From positions 1,550,001 to 1,614,000 of the forward strand of contig NZ_CP043430.1 in NCBI RefSeq assembly GCF_008271365.1: a stretch of DNA of 64,000 nucleotides, read 5' to 3'. Each line of letters starts with the position of its first letter. Position 1 is the stretch's first letter. Position numbers and translations under genes: made by a program. The notes under the pieces are model-generated. The model was not told where the DNA came from. It was given only the letters and a program-made list of their open reading frames with translations, and made no database searches. This document shows, one piece after another, positions 16,360 through 24,541 of this stretch. This DNA comes from Microbacterium sp. 1S1. GTDB taxonomy: Bacteria; Actinomycetota; Actinomycetes; Actinomycetales; Microbacteriaceae.

Positions 16360-17151
16360 ATGGCCTCGTACACGCATGGACACCACGAATCCGTCCTCCG
16401 CTCGCACAGTGTGCGGGACATCGCGAACTCGGCGGCCTACCTTCGACCGTATCTCACGGCCGAAACCCGGCTCCTCGATGTAGGAGCCGGCCCCGGATCG
16501 ATCACGGTGGACTTCGCGGGAGTGGTCCAGCACGTCACCGCAACGGAGATCGACGACTCCGCGTTGGCCCTCTCCCGCGACCTCGCCGCCGCGCGCGGCG
16601 TGACGAACGTCTCCTTCTCCGTCGAGGACGTGCACGCCCTGAGCTTCCCCGACGACTCGTTCGACGTCGTGCACGCGCACCAGGTGCTGCAGCACGTCGC
16701 CGATCCGGTGCAGGCGCTGAGGGAGATGCGGCGGGTGACCCTGCCCGGCGGGATGGTGGCCGTCCGGGACGCCGACTATGCGGGCTTCCTGTGGTTCCCC
16801 GTCCTCCCGGAGCTCGACCGCTGGCTCGCGCTGTATCGCGCCGCCGCCCGAGCGAACGGCGGGGAGCCGGATGCCGGGCGCCGCCTCCTGGCCTGGGCGC
16901 GGGCGGCCGGCTTCGAGGAGGTCGCGGCCACCGCGTCGACCTGGTGCTACGCGACCCCGTCCGAGCGCGCATGGTGGGGCGGGATGTGGGCCGACCGCAT
17001 CCTGGAATCCGCGCTGGCCCGGCAGCTCGTGGACCAGGAGATGGCCTCGCCCGCCGACCTCCAGGAGATCAGCGACGCCTGGAAGCGCTGGGCGGACGAC
17101 GGCGACGGCTGGTTCCTGGTGCCGCACGGGGAGATCCTCGCCCGCGCCTGA
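16360..17151 (+). CDS. SAM-dependent class I methyltransferase
   Basis: 263 residues with a Rossmann-type methyltransferase core: motif I LLDVGAGPGSIT, acidic loop TEIDDSA, motif II-like FSVEDVHALSFPDDSFDVVHAHQVLQH and LREMRRVTLPGG. This is the UbiE/SAM-MT type 11 pattern. The substrate is not evident; it is close to the men genes, but the classical MenG signature motifs are not clear, so MenG is not claimed. ATG 16360 chosen by the upstream -10 box; an in-frame GTG/ATG at 16330 is less likely because it lies in the palindrome. Confidence 0.8.
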   Translation: MASYTHGHHESVLRSHSVRDIANSAAYLRPYLTAETRLLDVGAGPGSITVDFAGVVQHVTATEIDDSALALSRDLAAARGVTNVSFSVEDVHALSFPDDSFDVVHAHQVLQHVADPVQALREMRRVTLPGGMVAVRDADYAGFLWFPVLPELDRWLALYRAAARANGGEPDAGRRLLAWARAAGFEEVAATASTWCYATPSERAWWGGMWADRILESALARQLVDQEMASPADLQEISDAWKRWADDGDGWFLVPHGEILARA

Positions 17152-17193
17152 GGGATACATCGCGCGACGGATGCCGCCCCCCGTCCGCTCGCG

Positions 17194-17199
17194 TAGCGT
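17194..17199 (+). promoter_or_regulatory. Predicted leaderless -10 box of the histidine kinase gene
   Basis: TAGCGT ends 6 nt before GTG 17206. The G-rich hexanucleotide between could double as a weak ribosome-binding site. Confidence 0.45.
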
Positions 17200-17205
17200 G
17201 GGGGA

Positions 17206-18387
17206 GTGATCCGTCCGCTGTCCCGCGCCGGCCTCGTCCTCGACATCGTCGGGGCGGTGCTGCTCTTCCTCATCTTCACGCCGCTCGGGGTCGTGTTCTA
17301 CGCGCCCCAACCGGAGATGGGCGGCTCGTCCGCGGTCAACGTCTTCGGGCTGGTCGCGTCGTCGATCTTCCTGTTCGGCGGCGTCGCGATCGGACGCCTC
17401 GCTCCCGGTCTCGCGCTCGCCGCCGCCTGGGCCGGGGCCATCGTGCAGATGCTGGCGGGTTTCGGACCGCTGCCGACGGACATCGCAATCCTCCTGGTGC
17501 TGTACGCGACCTCGGCGTGGGGAACGCGTCGCGTGCTCTGGTGGGGCTTCGGCTCCGTGATCGTGGGCGGCATCGTCGCCTCGCTGTACATGGTCCTCGT
17601 CGGAGGCGTCGCTTTCGGATCCGGCAGCGGGTGGGAGCTCGTGACCGGCGGGACTCTGCTCGTCTCCGCCTCGATCATGGCGCTCGGGTTCGCGTGGGTG
17701 TGCGGTCTTCTCTGGCGGGTCGTGCTGCGGAGCCGGCGGACACGCGCAGCGCAGTTGCAGGCCGAGGCCCTGGCGGCCGAGGAGCAGGAGCGGGTCCGCA
17801 TCGCCCGCGACATGCACGACGTCGTCGCCCATTCCCTCGCCGTCGTCATCGCCCAGGCCGACGGTGCGCGCTATGCCGCGGCGGTGAAGCCGGAGATCGC
17901 GACAGAGGCCCTCGGCACGATCGCGCAGACGGCCCGTGGGGCGCTGAGCGACGTGCGCATGCTCCTCACTCAGCTTCGTCATCGCCAGGGTGACGGCCCG
18001 CAACCGACACTCGCCGACCTCGAGACGCTGTTCGCCCAGGTGCGTCAGGCGGGCATCGAGCCCCGGGTCACCGTCGACCCCATGCCCCCGGGCGAGCCGC
18101 CCGGTGCGATCCAGCTCGCCGTCTACCGGATCCTCCAGGAGGCGCTGACGAACGCGATCCGGCACGGTGACGGCGCGGTGGACGTGCATCTCGCGTGGCT
18201 CCCCGACCGCGTGGACATCGAGGTGCGCAACACGATCTCGCCCGAGGAGACCGCGGCGACGCCGGGCGGGCACGGCCTCATCGGGATGCGCGAGCGGGCC
18301 CAGCTCGTGGGCGGTAGTCTGCAAGCCGAGCGCCATGGTGCGCAGTTCGTCGTCCAGAGCAGCCTTCCGATCGGAGCCCCGCAGTGA
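17206..18387 (+). CDS. Sensor histidine kinase, NarL/DesK class
   Basis: 393 residues. About five to six membrane helices fill residues 8-172 with almost no extracytoplasmic domain, so it likely senses a signal within or at the membrane. The HisKA_3 dimerisation helix carries the phosphoacceptor His204 in RIARDMHDVVAHSL. The ATPase domain shows the N box (TNAIRHGDG) and the GHGLIGMRERAQLVGG glycine box. It overlaps the response regulator by GTGA, so the pair is co-translated. A LolD-type ABC exporter follows, a common arrangement for envelope-stress or antimicrobial-peptide systems. Confidence 0.93.
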   Translation: MIRPLSRAGLVLDIVGAVLLFLIFTPLGVVFYAPQPEMGGSSAVNVFGLVASSIFLFGGVAIGRLAPGLALAAAWAGAIVQMLAGFGPLPTDIAILLVLYATSAWGTRRVLWWGFGSVIVGGIVASLYMVLVGGVAFGSGSGWELVTGGTLLVSASIMALGFAWVCGLLWRVVLRSRRTRAAQLQAEALAAEEQERVRIARDMHDVVAHSLAVVIAQADGARYAAAVKPEIATEALGTIAQTARGALSDVRMLLTQLRHRQGDGPQPTLADLETLFAQVRQAGIEPRVTVDPMPPGEPPGAIQLAVYRILQEALTNAIRHGDGAVDVHLAWLPDRVDIEVRNTISPEETAATPGGHGLIGMRERAQLVGGSLQAERHGAQFVVQSSLPIGAPQ

Positions 18388-19019
18388 TCAGAGTCGTGCT
18401 GGTGGACGACCAGGCGCTGTTTCGGGCGGGCATCCGCATGCTCGTGGCCTCTCAGCCGGATCTCGAGGTCGTGGGCGAGGCCGGGAACGGGCGCGAGGCG
18501 CTCGACGTCGTCGCGGCCACCCGGCCCGACGTGGTGCTCATGGACATCCGGATGCCGGTGATGGACGGGCTGACCGCGACCGCCGAGATCCTGGCACGTC
18601 CGGAGCCCCCGCGCATCGTCATGCTCACCACGTTCGACCTCGACGAGGCGGCGGCGCGGGCGATCCGGCAGGGGGCGAGCGGCTTCCTCCTCAAGGACGC
18701 CGACCCGGAGTTCCTGCTCGCCGCGATCCGGACGGTGCACGCGGGCTCGAGCGTCATCGCGGCCGCGGCCACCAGGGAACTGTTCGAGCACTTCGCGGAG
18801 GCGCCGAAACCCGTCCCTCCGCAGTACGCGGAGTTGACGGAGCGCGAGCGAGAGATCTTCGCGCTCGCGGCCCGCGGCCTCTCCAACGCCGAGATCGCCG
18901 CGCGGGAGTTCCTCAGCGAGGCGACGGTGAAGACCCACATCAGCCGCATCCTCACCAAGCTCGCCCTCCGCGACCGGGTGCAGCTCGTCGTGTTCGCGTT
19001 CGAGCACGGCCTCGCCTGA
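18384..19019 (+). CDS. Response regulator, NarL/LuxR class
   Basis: 211 residues. Receiver domain with acidic pair DD (8-9), phosphorylated Asp54 (VLMDIRMPVMDG), Thr (LTTF) and Lys (LLKDAD). The C-terminal LuxR helix-turn-helix (about 148-205: LTEREREIFALAARGLSNAEIA ... TVKTHISRILTKL) binds DNA. GTG start overlaps the kinase stop. The downstream ABC exporter with its own promoter is a likely target. Confidence 0.95.
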   Translation: MIRVVLVDDQALFRAGIRMLVASQPDLEVVGEAGNGREALDVVAATRPDVVLMDIRMPVMDGLTATAEILARPEPPRIVMLTTFDLDEAAARAIRQGASGFLLKDADPEFLLAAIRTVHAGSSVIAAAATRELFEHFAEAPKPVPPQYAELTEREREIFALAARGLSNAEIAAREFLSEATVKTHISRILTKLALRDRVQLVVFAFEHGLA

Positions 19020-19022
19020 CGT

Positions 19023-19100
19023 CGACCCACTCCCTTCGGTTCGACCCGGCCCGTTGCGGCGGTCCGCAGCGGGGTGGGAGGAACGCAAAGGGGTGGGTCG
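19023..19100. repeat. Intergenic nested palindrome, family B, copy 2
   Basis: Outer arms 19023-19036 (CGACCCACTCCCTT) and 19087-19100 match in 12 of 14 pairs; an inner imperfect stem lies between about 19043 and 19080. It begins with the same GTCGACCCAC word as the copy after menE (16260 onward). It separates the response regulator from the ABC exporter genes. Confidence 0.7.
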
Positions 19101-19176
19101 AGAGGAGAGCGGGGATCATCCTCGCGATGTACCGGGATGCTCCCGACGGGCGACGCGGAAGGCGGGGTCGCGGAAA

Positions 19177-19182
19177 TAGCGT
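19177..19182 (+). promoter_or_regulatory. Predicted leaderless -10 box of the ABC exporter operon
   Basis: TAGCGT ends 7 nt before ATG 19190, which fixes the start of the ATPase gene in a frame that is open far upstream. Confidence 0.5.
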
Positions 19183-19189
19183 CGTGGAC

Positions 19190-19951
19190 ATGGAGATCAC
19201 GACCACCGACCTCGGGCTCGCCGCCCGCGTCCAGCACCTGAAGAAGACCTACGGTTCGGGCGAGGGCACCGTCCGCGCGCTCGACGACGTGAGCGTCGGC
19301 ATCCGCCGCGGACAGTTCACCGCCATCATGGGCCCGTCCGGCTCCGGCAAGTCCACGCTCATGCACATCATGGCCGGCCTCGACAGCCCGACCGAGGGGC
19401 GGGCGTGGATCGGCGACACCGAGATCACCGGCCTCGGCGACCTCGACCTCACGATCCTGCGCCGTCGCCGCGTCGGGTTCATCTTCCAGGCGTTCAACCT
19501 GGTTCCCACGCTGGACGCCCTCGGCAACATCCTGCTGCCGTTCGAGCTCGACGGCCGTCGTCCGAGCGCCATCGAGCGTGCCCGGATCGACGGCCTCATC
19601 GAGACGCTGGGCCTCGGCAAGCGCCTCGGCCACCGTCCGCACCAGCTGTCTGGCGGGCAGCAGCAGCGTGTCGCGATCGCGCGCGCCCTCGCCACCGCTC
19701 CCGACCTCGTGTTCGCGGACGAGCCGACCGGCAACCTGGACTCCCAGACCGGACGGGAGGTGCTGCGGCTGCTCGCGGCCGCCAGCCGGGAGCACGGCCA
19801 GTCCATCGCGATGGTCACGCACGACGCGATCGCGGCCAGCCACGCCGACCGGGTGCTCTACCTCGGCGACGGCCGGATCGTCGCCGACCACCCGCGGCAG
19901 ACCGCGGAGCAGATCTCGGCCTACATGCTCGCCGCCGAGGTGTCGGCATGA
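19190..19951 (+). CDS. ABC transporter ATP-binding protein, MacB/LolD type
   Basis: 253 residues. Walker [10 protein letters not shown] (48-56), Q-loop [10 protein letters not shown], signature LSGGQQQR, Walker [14 protein letters not shown] and the H-loop VTHD are all intact. The sequence type is that of ATPases that pair with FtsX-like permeases in the MacB/LolCDE superfamily, working on envelope substrates. It overlaps the permease start by ATGA. Position next to a two-component system suggests regulated export or envelope stress defence. Confidence 0.95.
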   Translation: MEITTTDLGLAARVQHLKKTYGSGEGTVRALDDVSVGIRRGQFTAIMGPSGSGKSTLMHIMAGLDSPTEGRAWIGDTEITGLGDLDLTILRRRRVGFIFQAFNLVPTLDALGNILLPFELDGRRPSAIERARIDGLIETLGLGKRLGHRPHQLSGGQQQRVAIARALATAPDLVFADEPTGNLDSQTGREVLRLLAAASREHGQSIAMVTHDAIAASHADRVLYLGDGRIVADHPRQTAEQISAYMLAAEVSA

Positions 19952-21408
19952 CCGCGCTCGCCACCGTCGTCCCGGAGACGCGGACCACCGGACCCCGGCT
20001 GGCGTGGCTCCGCGACCGCGGCATGGGCGCGAGCGTCCTCGTCGCGGCGCTGTCGTCGGCGTTCGGCGTCTTCCTCGTCGAGATCACGGCCTACATCGGC
20101 GCCGTCCTCCAGGCCGATCCGTTCATCGGAGACAGCGGTACCCTCGCGGTCGTCGTGACGATCCTGTCGGTGCTGCTCACCGCGGTCGCGATGTACGTCG
20201 CGGCGATCGTCACGGCGAACACGTTCTCGACGATCATCGCGGGGCGCACCCGACAGATCGCGCTGATGCGCCTCATCGGGGCGACGGCGCGCTCGCAGCG
20301 GGCGCAGGTCGGTCGGCAGGGTCTCGTCGTCGGGCTCCTCGGGGCGGCTCTCGGCCTGCTCGCTGGCCTCCTGCTCTCCGCCGTCGCGGTCCAGCTCGGG
20401 GGGACGCTCATCGACAACCCGCCCTCCTCCTTCTCGCTCGCGCAGCCCGCTCTCGCCCTCCCGGCGGTCGGGGTCGCGCTCACGACTTGGGCTGCCGCGT
20501 GGGTGGGCTCGCGCCGCGTCCTCGCGGTGACGCCGCTGCAGGCACTGGGCGGTGCCGTCGAGCGCACCCGTGACGAGGTCTCCGGGCGGAAGGGCCGCCA
20601 CATCGGAGCCTGGGTGCTGCTGATCTCCGGCGCCGCCCTGCTCGCCGGCGGAGTCGTCCTGGGTCTCGCGACGCCCCTCGGCGTCGTCGTCGCGTTCTTC
20701 GGCGGGATCCTCTCCTTCACGGGGCTCGCGCTGGGCTCCGTGCTGTTCATGCCGCCGGTGCTCCGGCTCGTGGGGCGGATGTTCGGCTCGAGCGCGACCG
20801 CGCGACTCGCGGCCGAGAACGCCCTCCGGTACCCGGAACGGTCGTCGCGGATGGCGATCGGCGTCGTCATGGGCGTGACGCTGGTCACGATGTTCGCGGT
20901 CGCCCTGGAGTCGGCGAAGCGCCTGATGACGAGCCAGACCACCGAGGAGATCCCGCCGGAGTTCTTCGCGCCGTACGATGCCTTCGCGGCGATCATGATG
21001 GTGCTCGTCGCGGTCTCCGCCGTGATCGCCGCCGTCGGACTCGTCAACCTCCTCACCATCGGGGTGGTGCAGCGGCGACGGGAGCTCGGGCTGCTGCGGT
21101 CGATCGGCCTGTCCAACCGGCAGGTGCGCCGCATGGTCCTCCTGGAGGCGACGCACATCACGGTGGCCGCGACGCTCACCGGGCTCGTGCTCGGCGTGCT
21201 CTACGGGTGGATCGCGGCGCAGTCGCTGCTCGGCTCGGTGCCGGTCCTGCCCGAGTTCACTCCCGCGGGCCTGGTCGCCCCGCAGGTGCCGTGGCTGCCC
21301 GTGGCGATCATCGTCGCGGCGACGGCCCTGCTCACGCTCGTGGCGGCTGCGACGCCGACCCGGCTGGCGACCCGCGTCGCTCCGGTCGAGGCGCTCGCCG
21401 CGGACTGA
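19948..21408 (+). CDS. ABC transporter permease, FtsX/MacB type
   Basis: 486 residues. A first membrane helix (about 30-55) is followed by two FtsX-like membrane units; the later one is typical (VGLVNLLTIGVVQRRRELGLLRSIGLSNRQVRRMV). About eight membrane helices in all, with short extracytoplasmic loops rather than a large MacB periplasmic domain. Start ATG 19948 overlaps the ATPase stop. Together with the ATPase it forms a complete exporter; the substrate is unknown. Confidence 0.92.
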   Translation: MTALATVVPETRTTGPRLAWLRDRGMGASVLVAALSSAFGVFLVEITAYIGAVLQADPFIGDSGTLAVVVTILSVLLTAVAMYVAAIVTANTFSTIIAGRTRQIALMRLIGATARSQRAQVGRQGLVVGLLGAALGLLAGLLLSAVAVQLGGTLIDNPPSSFSLAQPALALPAVGVALTTWAAAWVGSRRVLAVTPLQALGGAVERTRDEVSGRKGRHIGAWVLLISGAALLAGGVVLGLATPLGVVVAFFGGILSFTGLALGSVLFMPPVLRLVGRMFGSSATARLAAENALRYPERSSRMAIGVVMGVTLVTMFAVALESAKRLMTSQTTEEIPPEFFAPYDAFAAIMMVLVAVSAVIAAVGLVNLLTIGVVQRRRELGLLRSIGLSNRQVRRMVLLEATHITVAATLTGLVLGVLYGWIAAQSLLGSVPVLPEFTPAGLVAPQVPWLPVAIIVAATALLTLVAAATPTRLATRVAPVEALAAD

Positions 21409-21414
21409 CGGCTC

Positions 21415-21420
21415 TAGGCT
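21415..21420 (+). promoter_or_regulatory. Predicted leaderless -10 box of the ComB-like gene
   Basis: TAGGCT ends 6 nt before ATG 21427, immediately after the stop of the ABC permease. Confidence 0.5.
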
Positions 21421-21426
21421 GGACGG

Positions 21427-22086
21427 ATGCCCTCGCCGTTCGATCAGTCCCCGTATCAGGTCCGACTCGACTGGGGCGTGTCCGGGCTCGCCCGGCTCGC
21501 CCCGGCCGACATCGTCGTGGTGGTCGACGTGCTGCGGTTCTCCTCGACGGTCATCGATGCCGTGGCCGAGGGGATGGAGGTCGACCTCGCGACCGCGCTC
21601 GAGTGGTCCCGCAACGGGGCGGCGGTGGCAGCCGCCGCCCCGACCGGCACGACAGTCCTGGTCGGCGGGATCCGCAACGCCGGTGCCGTGGCCAGGGCGG
21701 TGCAGGTGGAACAGGAGCGACGCCGGGGCCGCACCTCCGTCGCGCTCGTCCCGGCGGGCGAGCTCGATGGCGCGGGCGAGCTGCGCGTCGCCGTGGAGGA
21801 TCAGCTCGGAGCCGGGGCGATCGCCGCAGCGCTCACCGACCTCGGCATCGACCACACGGCCCCGGATGCGGCGGTGGCCGCCGAGGGTTTCCGCTCCCTC
21901 CGTCGCGCGCTGAAGCACCTGATCGGAGCGTCGGGCTCCGGGCGGGAACTGCAGATCGGGGTGCCGGCGACGGACCGGATCCAGGCGGCAGGACTCGTGC
22001 CGACGAGCACCGCGGCTGCAGCGGTCCTCGACGCCGTGGACGCGGTCCCGGTCCTCCGCGACGGGCGGTTCACGCTCTTCGCCTGA
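21427..22086 (+). CDS. 2-Phosphosulfolactate phosphatase (ComB) family protein
   Basis: 219 residues. The ComB family signature DVLRFSSTVIDAVAEG is clear near residues 38-53, and the length fits. Archaeal ComB removes phosphate from 2-phosphosulfolactate in coenzyme M synthesis; actinobacteria do not make coenzyme M, so the true substrate here is probably different. It stands alone with its own promoter, followed by a DUF3054 gene with a separate promoter. Confidence 0.8.
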   Translation: MPSPFDQSPYQVRLDWGVSGLARLAPADIVVVVDVLRFSSTVIDAVAEGMEVDLATALEWSRNGAAVAAAAPTGTTVLVGGIRNAGAVARAVQVEQERRRGRTSVALVPAGELDGAGELRVAVEDQLGAGAIAAALTDLGIDHTAPDAAVAAEGFRSLRRALKHLIGASGSGRELQIGVPATDRIQAAGLVPTSTAAAAVLDAVDAVPVLRDGRFTLFA

Positions 22087-22100
22087 GCCGGCGTTCCCCG

Positions 22101-22106
22101 TAGGGT
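22101..22106 (+). promoter_or_regulatory. Predicted leaderless -10 box of the DUF3054 gene
   Basis: TAGGGT ends 6 nt before ATG 22113, between the ComB-like stop and this gene. Confidence 0.45.
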
Positions 22107-22112
22107 CGAGGG

Positions 22113-22505
22113 ATGAGGTTCCTCCCCGCTCTCCTCGTCGACGCCGTCCTCGTCCTCGTCTTCGCCGCCATCGGGCGGGCTTCCCACCAGGAGGACCCGG
22201 CAGGGTTCCTCCTCACGGCCTGGCCCTTCCTCGTCGGCCTGGTGCTCGGGCACGCCGTCGCGCTGCTGCTTCCCGGGAGGCCGCGTCGGCCCTGGTCGAT
22301 GCTCTGGGGCGTGGTCGTCTGGGTGGTCACGGTCGTCGGCGGCATGCTGGTGCGAGTGCTGAGCGGCGAGACCGCGGAGGTGCCGTTCATCGTCGTCGCC
22401 ACACTCGTGCTCGGCGTCTTCCTCGTCGGGTGGCGTGCTGTCGCCGCACTCGTACGCCGTCTCCGCGGTGGAGCGACGGAGGAGGACACCACCGCCTCCC
22501 GGTGA
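22113..22505 (+). CDS. DUF3054 family membrane protein
   Basis: 130 residues, four membrane helices, with the pattern of actinobacterial DUF3054 proteins (LVDAVLVLVFAAIGRASH ... WPFLVGLVLG ... WGVVVWVVTVVGGMLVRVL). Function unknown. Ends in a basic, charged tail. It converges with the SprT-like gene, leaving 2 bp between the stops. Confidence 0.82.
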   Translation: MRFLPALLVDAVLVLVFAAIGRASHQEDPAGFLLTAWPFLVGLVLGHAVALLLPGRPRRPWSMLWGVVVWVVTVVGGMLVRVLSGETAEVPFIVVATLVLGVFLVGWRAVAALVRRLRGGATEEDTTASR

Positions 22506-22507
22506 GA

Positions 22508-22996
22508 TCAGCGGGGTGCCTGCGCGGCGAGGCGGGCGTCGGTCGTGATCTCGCGGCGGGTCCACGCGAACAGATGCTGCGCGTCGAACGTGCGAGAGCA
22601 CCGTGCGCAGGAGGTGGCGCGCGTCGGACGACGATGGCGGTACGTGACGTGACCGGCGGGGCAGCGGCCCACCCACGGGGCGAGTTCGACCGCGGTCTCG
22701 CCGTGGTGCGTCGTCCCGCCGACATATCCCAGCTCACGGGCGACCCGCTTCCAAGCGGGGCCATGCGCGGCCTGGGGTCCGGCGAGGGCGTGGGCGACCT
22801 CGTGCAGGAGCACCTGGTGGATCTCGTCGTCCTCGAAGCGCGCCGCGAGGTACCGGGAGACCGTGATGCGCCTCCTGGTGTAATCGCATTGTCCGGCACG
22901 CCGCTTCGCGTGGTCGAAGTCGAACGACCAGCTGTCGTCCAGATGCAGCCGGATCAGTGCCTCGCCCCAGACGCGCACTCGGTCAAGTTCCGCCAT
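22508..22996 (-). CDS. SprT-like zinc metallopeptidase family protein
   Basis: 162 residues. Zinc-binding HEVAH at 65-69 with a third candidate ligand His78, as in SprT/Spartan proteases. A C-terminal cysteine-containing segment (CPAGH ... CARC) resembles the SprT zinc ribbon. SprT-type domains cleave proteins, in eukaryotes DNA-protein crosslinks; the bacterial role is not settled. Start ATG 22996 is directly preceded by a -10 box. Confidence 0.85.
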   Translation of the reverse strand: MAELDRVRVWGEALIRLHLDDSWSFDFDHAKRRAGQCDYTRRRITVSRYLAARFEDDEIHQVLLHEVAHALAGPQAAHGPAWKRVARELGYVGGTTHHGETAVELAPWVGRCPAGHVTYRHRRPTRATSCARCSRTFDAQHLFAWTRREITTDARLAAQAPR

Positions 22997-23002
22997 GCGC
23001 TC

Positions 23003-23008
23003 AGGCTA
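23003..23008 (-). promoter_or_regulatory. Predicted leaderless -10 box of the SprT-like gene
   Basis: On the minus strand TAGCCT ends 6 nt before ATG 22996. Confidence 0.5.
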
Positions 23009-23040
23009 AGGCATGCGGCGGACACTCCGGCGCTACGACG

Positions 23041-23568
23041 TCAGCCGGCGATGAGCTGCGACGGGCGGCGGCGCTCCACGGCTTCGATGGCGAGGAGCAC
23101 GGTCTCGAGTTCCCGGTCCTCGGCGCCGGATTCGCGTCGCAGGAACAGCGACTGCTTGAAGCTCTCCCGCGCCGTCTCGTAGTCCCCGGCGTCGTAGGCG
23201 TTCTTGCCGTGGTGCTGGTACGCGAACGCCGCGATCGACAGCCAGCGCTGCCCTTCCGCCTCCGCGGCACACGTCGCGAGCTCCTGCTCGGCGGCGGCGT
23301 GGGCTCCCCGGTATTGCAGGATCGTCGCGTGGAGTACGCGGGCGCGGAGGACGTCCTTGCGGGTTCCGGCCATGCGCGCCTGCCGCACGGCCTCGTCGGC
23401 CAGCGCGAGGGCGTCATCGAGGCGACCGAGCACCTTCAGCAGCCAGACGCGCTCGAGCAGGGCCGGAAGACTGCGCTGCTCCTCGATCTCGGACAGGCGG
23501 GCGGCGCACTCGTCGAGATCAACCCGTTCGCGGAGGCTCTCCTGGTCGTATCCCCGGATCAAACTCAT
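23041..23568 (-). CDS. Tetratricopeptide-repeat-like protein
   Basis: 175 residues, entirely helical by composition, with TPR-like helix pairs (LLERVWLLKVLGRLDDALALADEAV; AFAYQHHGKNAYDAGDYETARESFKQS). Such repeats bind proteins. No enzymatic motif. Start ATG 23568 has a strong GGAAGGAG ribosome-binding site, unlike its leaderless neighbours. It lies between the spermidine-synthase-like and SprT-like genes; a partner cannot be named. Confidence 0.75.
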   Translation of the reverse strand: MSLIRGYDQESLRERVDLDECAARLSEIEEQRSLPALLERVWLLKVLGRLDDALALADEAVRQARMAGTRKDVLRARVLHATILQYRGAHAAAEQELATCAAEAEGQRWLSIAAFAYQHHGKNAYDAGDYETARESFKQSLFLRRESGAEDRELETVLLAIEAVERRRPSQLIAG

Positions 23569-23649
23569 TGCTCTCCTTCCGCGCGTCCCCGCAGCTGTCC
23601 CTTTCCAGTGTGCCTGCCGCTCCCGCGGTCCGCGGGGCGGCGCGCCCGG

Positions 23650-24510
23650 TCAGCGCAGGAACAGCGAGGCATCCGGACGCGGCGAGGCGACGGCGTCCGC
23701 GTCCGTGACGATCCGGGCGCCCTGGAGGAAGGCGCGGGCCTCGTCGCCCTGCGCGATCTTCGCCGGATGCGGGCCGGCGGCGAGCAACCGTGGCAGCCAC
23801 TCCGTGGGCAGCGGGGCGGCGGAGGCGGCCACGACGAGGTTGCCGAAGCGGCGCCCCTTGAGCACCTGGGTGTCGGCGAGGATCCCGATCTCGGGGAGCA
23901 CATCGGCGATCGTCGCCGCCTGTCGCCGGGCGAACGCGAGGCCGGGGCCGTCCGCCACGTTGACCAGCAGCACTCCGCCGGGGGCCAGCAGCGCGGCGAG
24001 CTCTCGGTAGAACTCCACGCTCGTGAGATGGGCCGGGGTCTGCGCCCCCGAGTACACGTCCGAGACGACGAGGTCGCACGCGCTGTGGAGGGCGGCCGGG
24101 AGCTTGCGGACTCCCTCCCTGGCGTCGCCGATGCGCAGTCGGATGGACGCCCCCTTCGGGAGCGGCAGATGCTCACGGACGAGGTGGACGAGGGGGGCCT
24201 CCAGCTCGATGACCTGCTGTCGGGAGCCCGGCCGCGTCTCATCGATGTAGCGGGGGATCGTCAGGGCGCCGGCGCCGAGGTGCACGGCCGTGAGCGGCCC
24301 GGGGCGGAGCTGATCGATCACCGCGCCCATCCGCACGATGTACTCGAAGTGCAGGTGCGTGGGGTCGTCCAGGTCGACGTGGGACTGCGGGGTGTCGTCG
24401 ACGACGAGCTCGAAGCCGCTCGTGAACTCGGAGGGGACGATCCGCGCGACGCCGCCGTGGTCGAGACGCGTCTGGGGGTGCTCGGTGTCCCGCGATCGCG
24501 TCCGTCCCAT
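23650..24510 (-). CDS. Spermidine synthase-like / polyamine aminopropyltransferase family methyltransferase-fold protein
   Basis: 286 residues. Rossmann fold with HLGAGALTIPRYI (motif I), an ELEAPLVHLVREH acidic helix, RIGDAREGVRKL and the SDVYSGAQTPAHLTSVEFY active-site region of the spermidine-synthase fold. In actinobacteria such short homologues are often annotated spermidine synthase or fused-MFS spermidine-synthase-like, but decarboxylated-SAM specificity is not proven here. Start ATG 24510 fixed by a -10 box 7 nt upstream; the frame is open further. Confidence 0.78.
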   Translation of the reverse strand: MGRTRSRDTEHPQTRLDHGGVARIVPSEFTSGFELVVDDTPQSHVDLDDPTHLHFEYIVRMGAVIDQLRPGPLTAVHLGAGALTIPRYIDETRPGSRQQVIELEAPLVHLVREHLPLPKGASIRLRIGDAREGVRKLPAALHSACDLVVSDVYSGAQTPAHLTSVEFYRELAALLAPGGVLLVNVADGPGLAFARRQAATIADVLPEIGILADTQVLKGRRFGNLVVAASAAPLPTEWLPRLLAAGPHPAKIAQGDEARAFLQGARIVTDADAVASPRPDASLFLR

Positions 24511-24517
24511 GAGGTCG

Positions 24518-24523
24518 AGCCTA
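24518..24523 (-). promoter_or_regulatory. Predicted leaderless -10 box of the spermidine-synthase-like gene
   Basis: On the minus strand TAGGCT ends 7 nt before ATG 24510. Confidence 0.5.
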
Positions 24524-24541
24524 CGCCGCCCGAGTCCGGGG

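Noticed and set aside
16360..17151. Methyltransferase as MenG (demethylmenaquinone methyltransferase)
   Set aside because: Near the men genes but lacks the clear UbiE/MenG signature motifs; general class I methyltransferase only.
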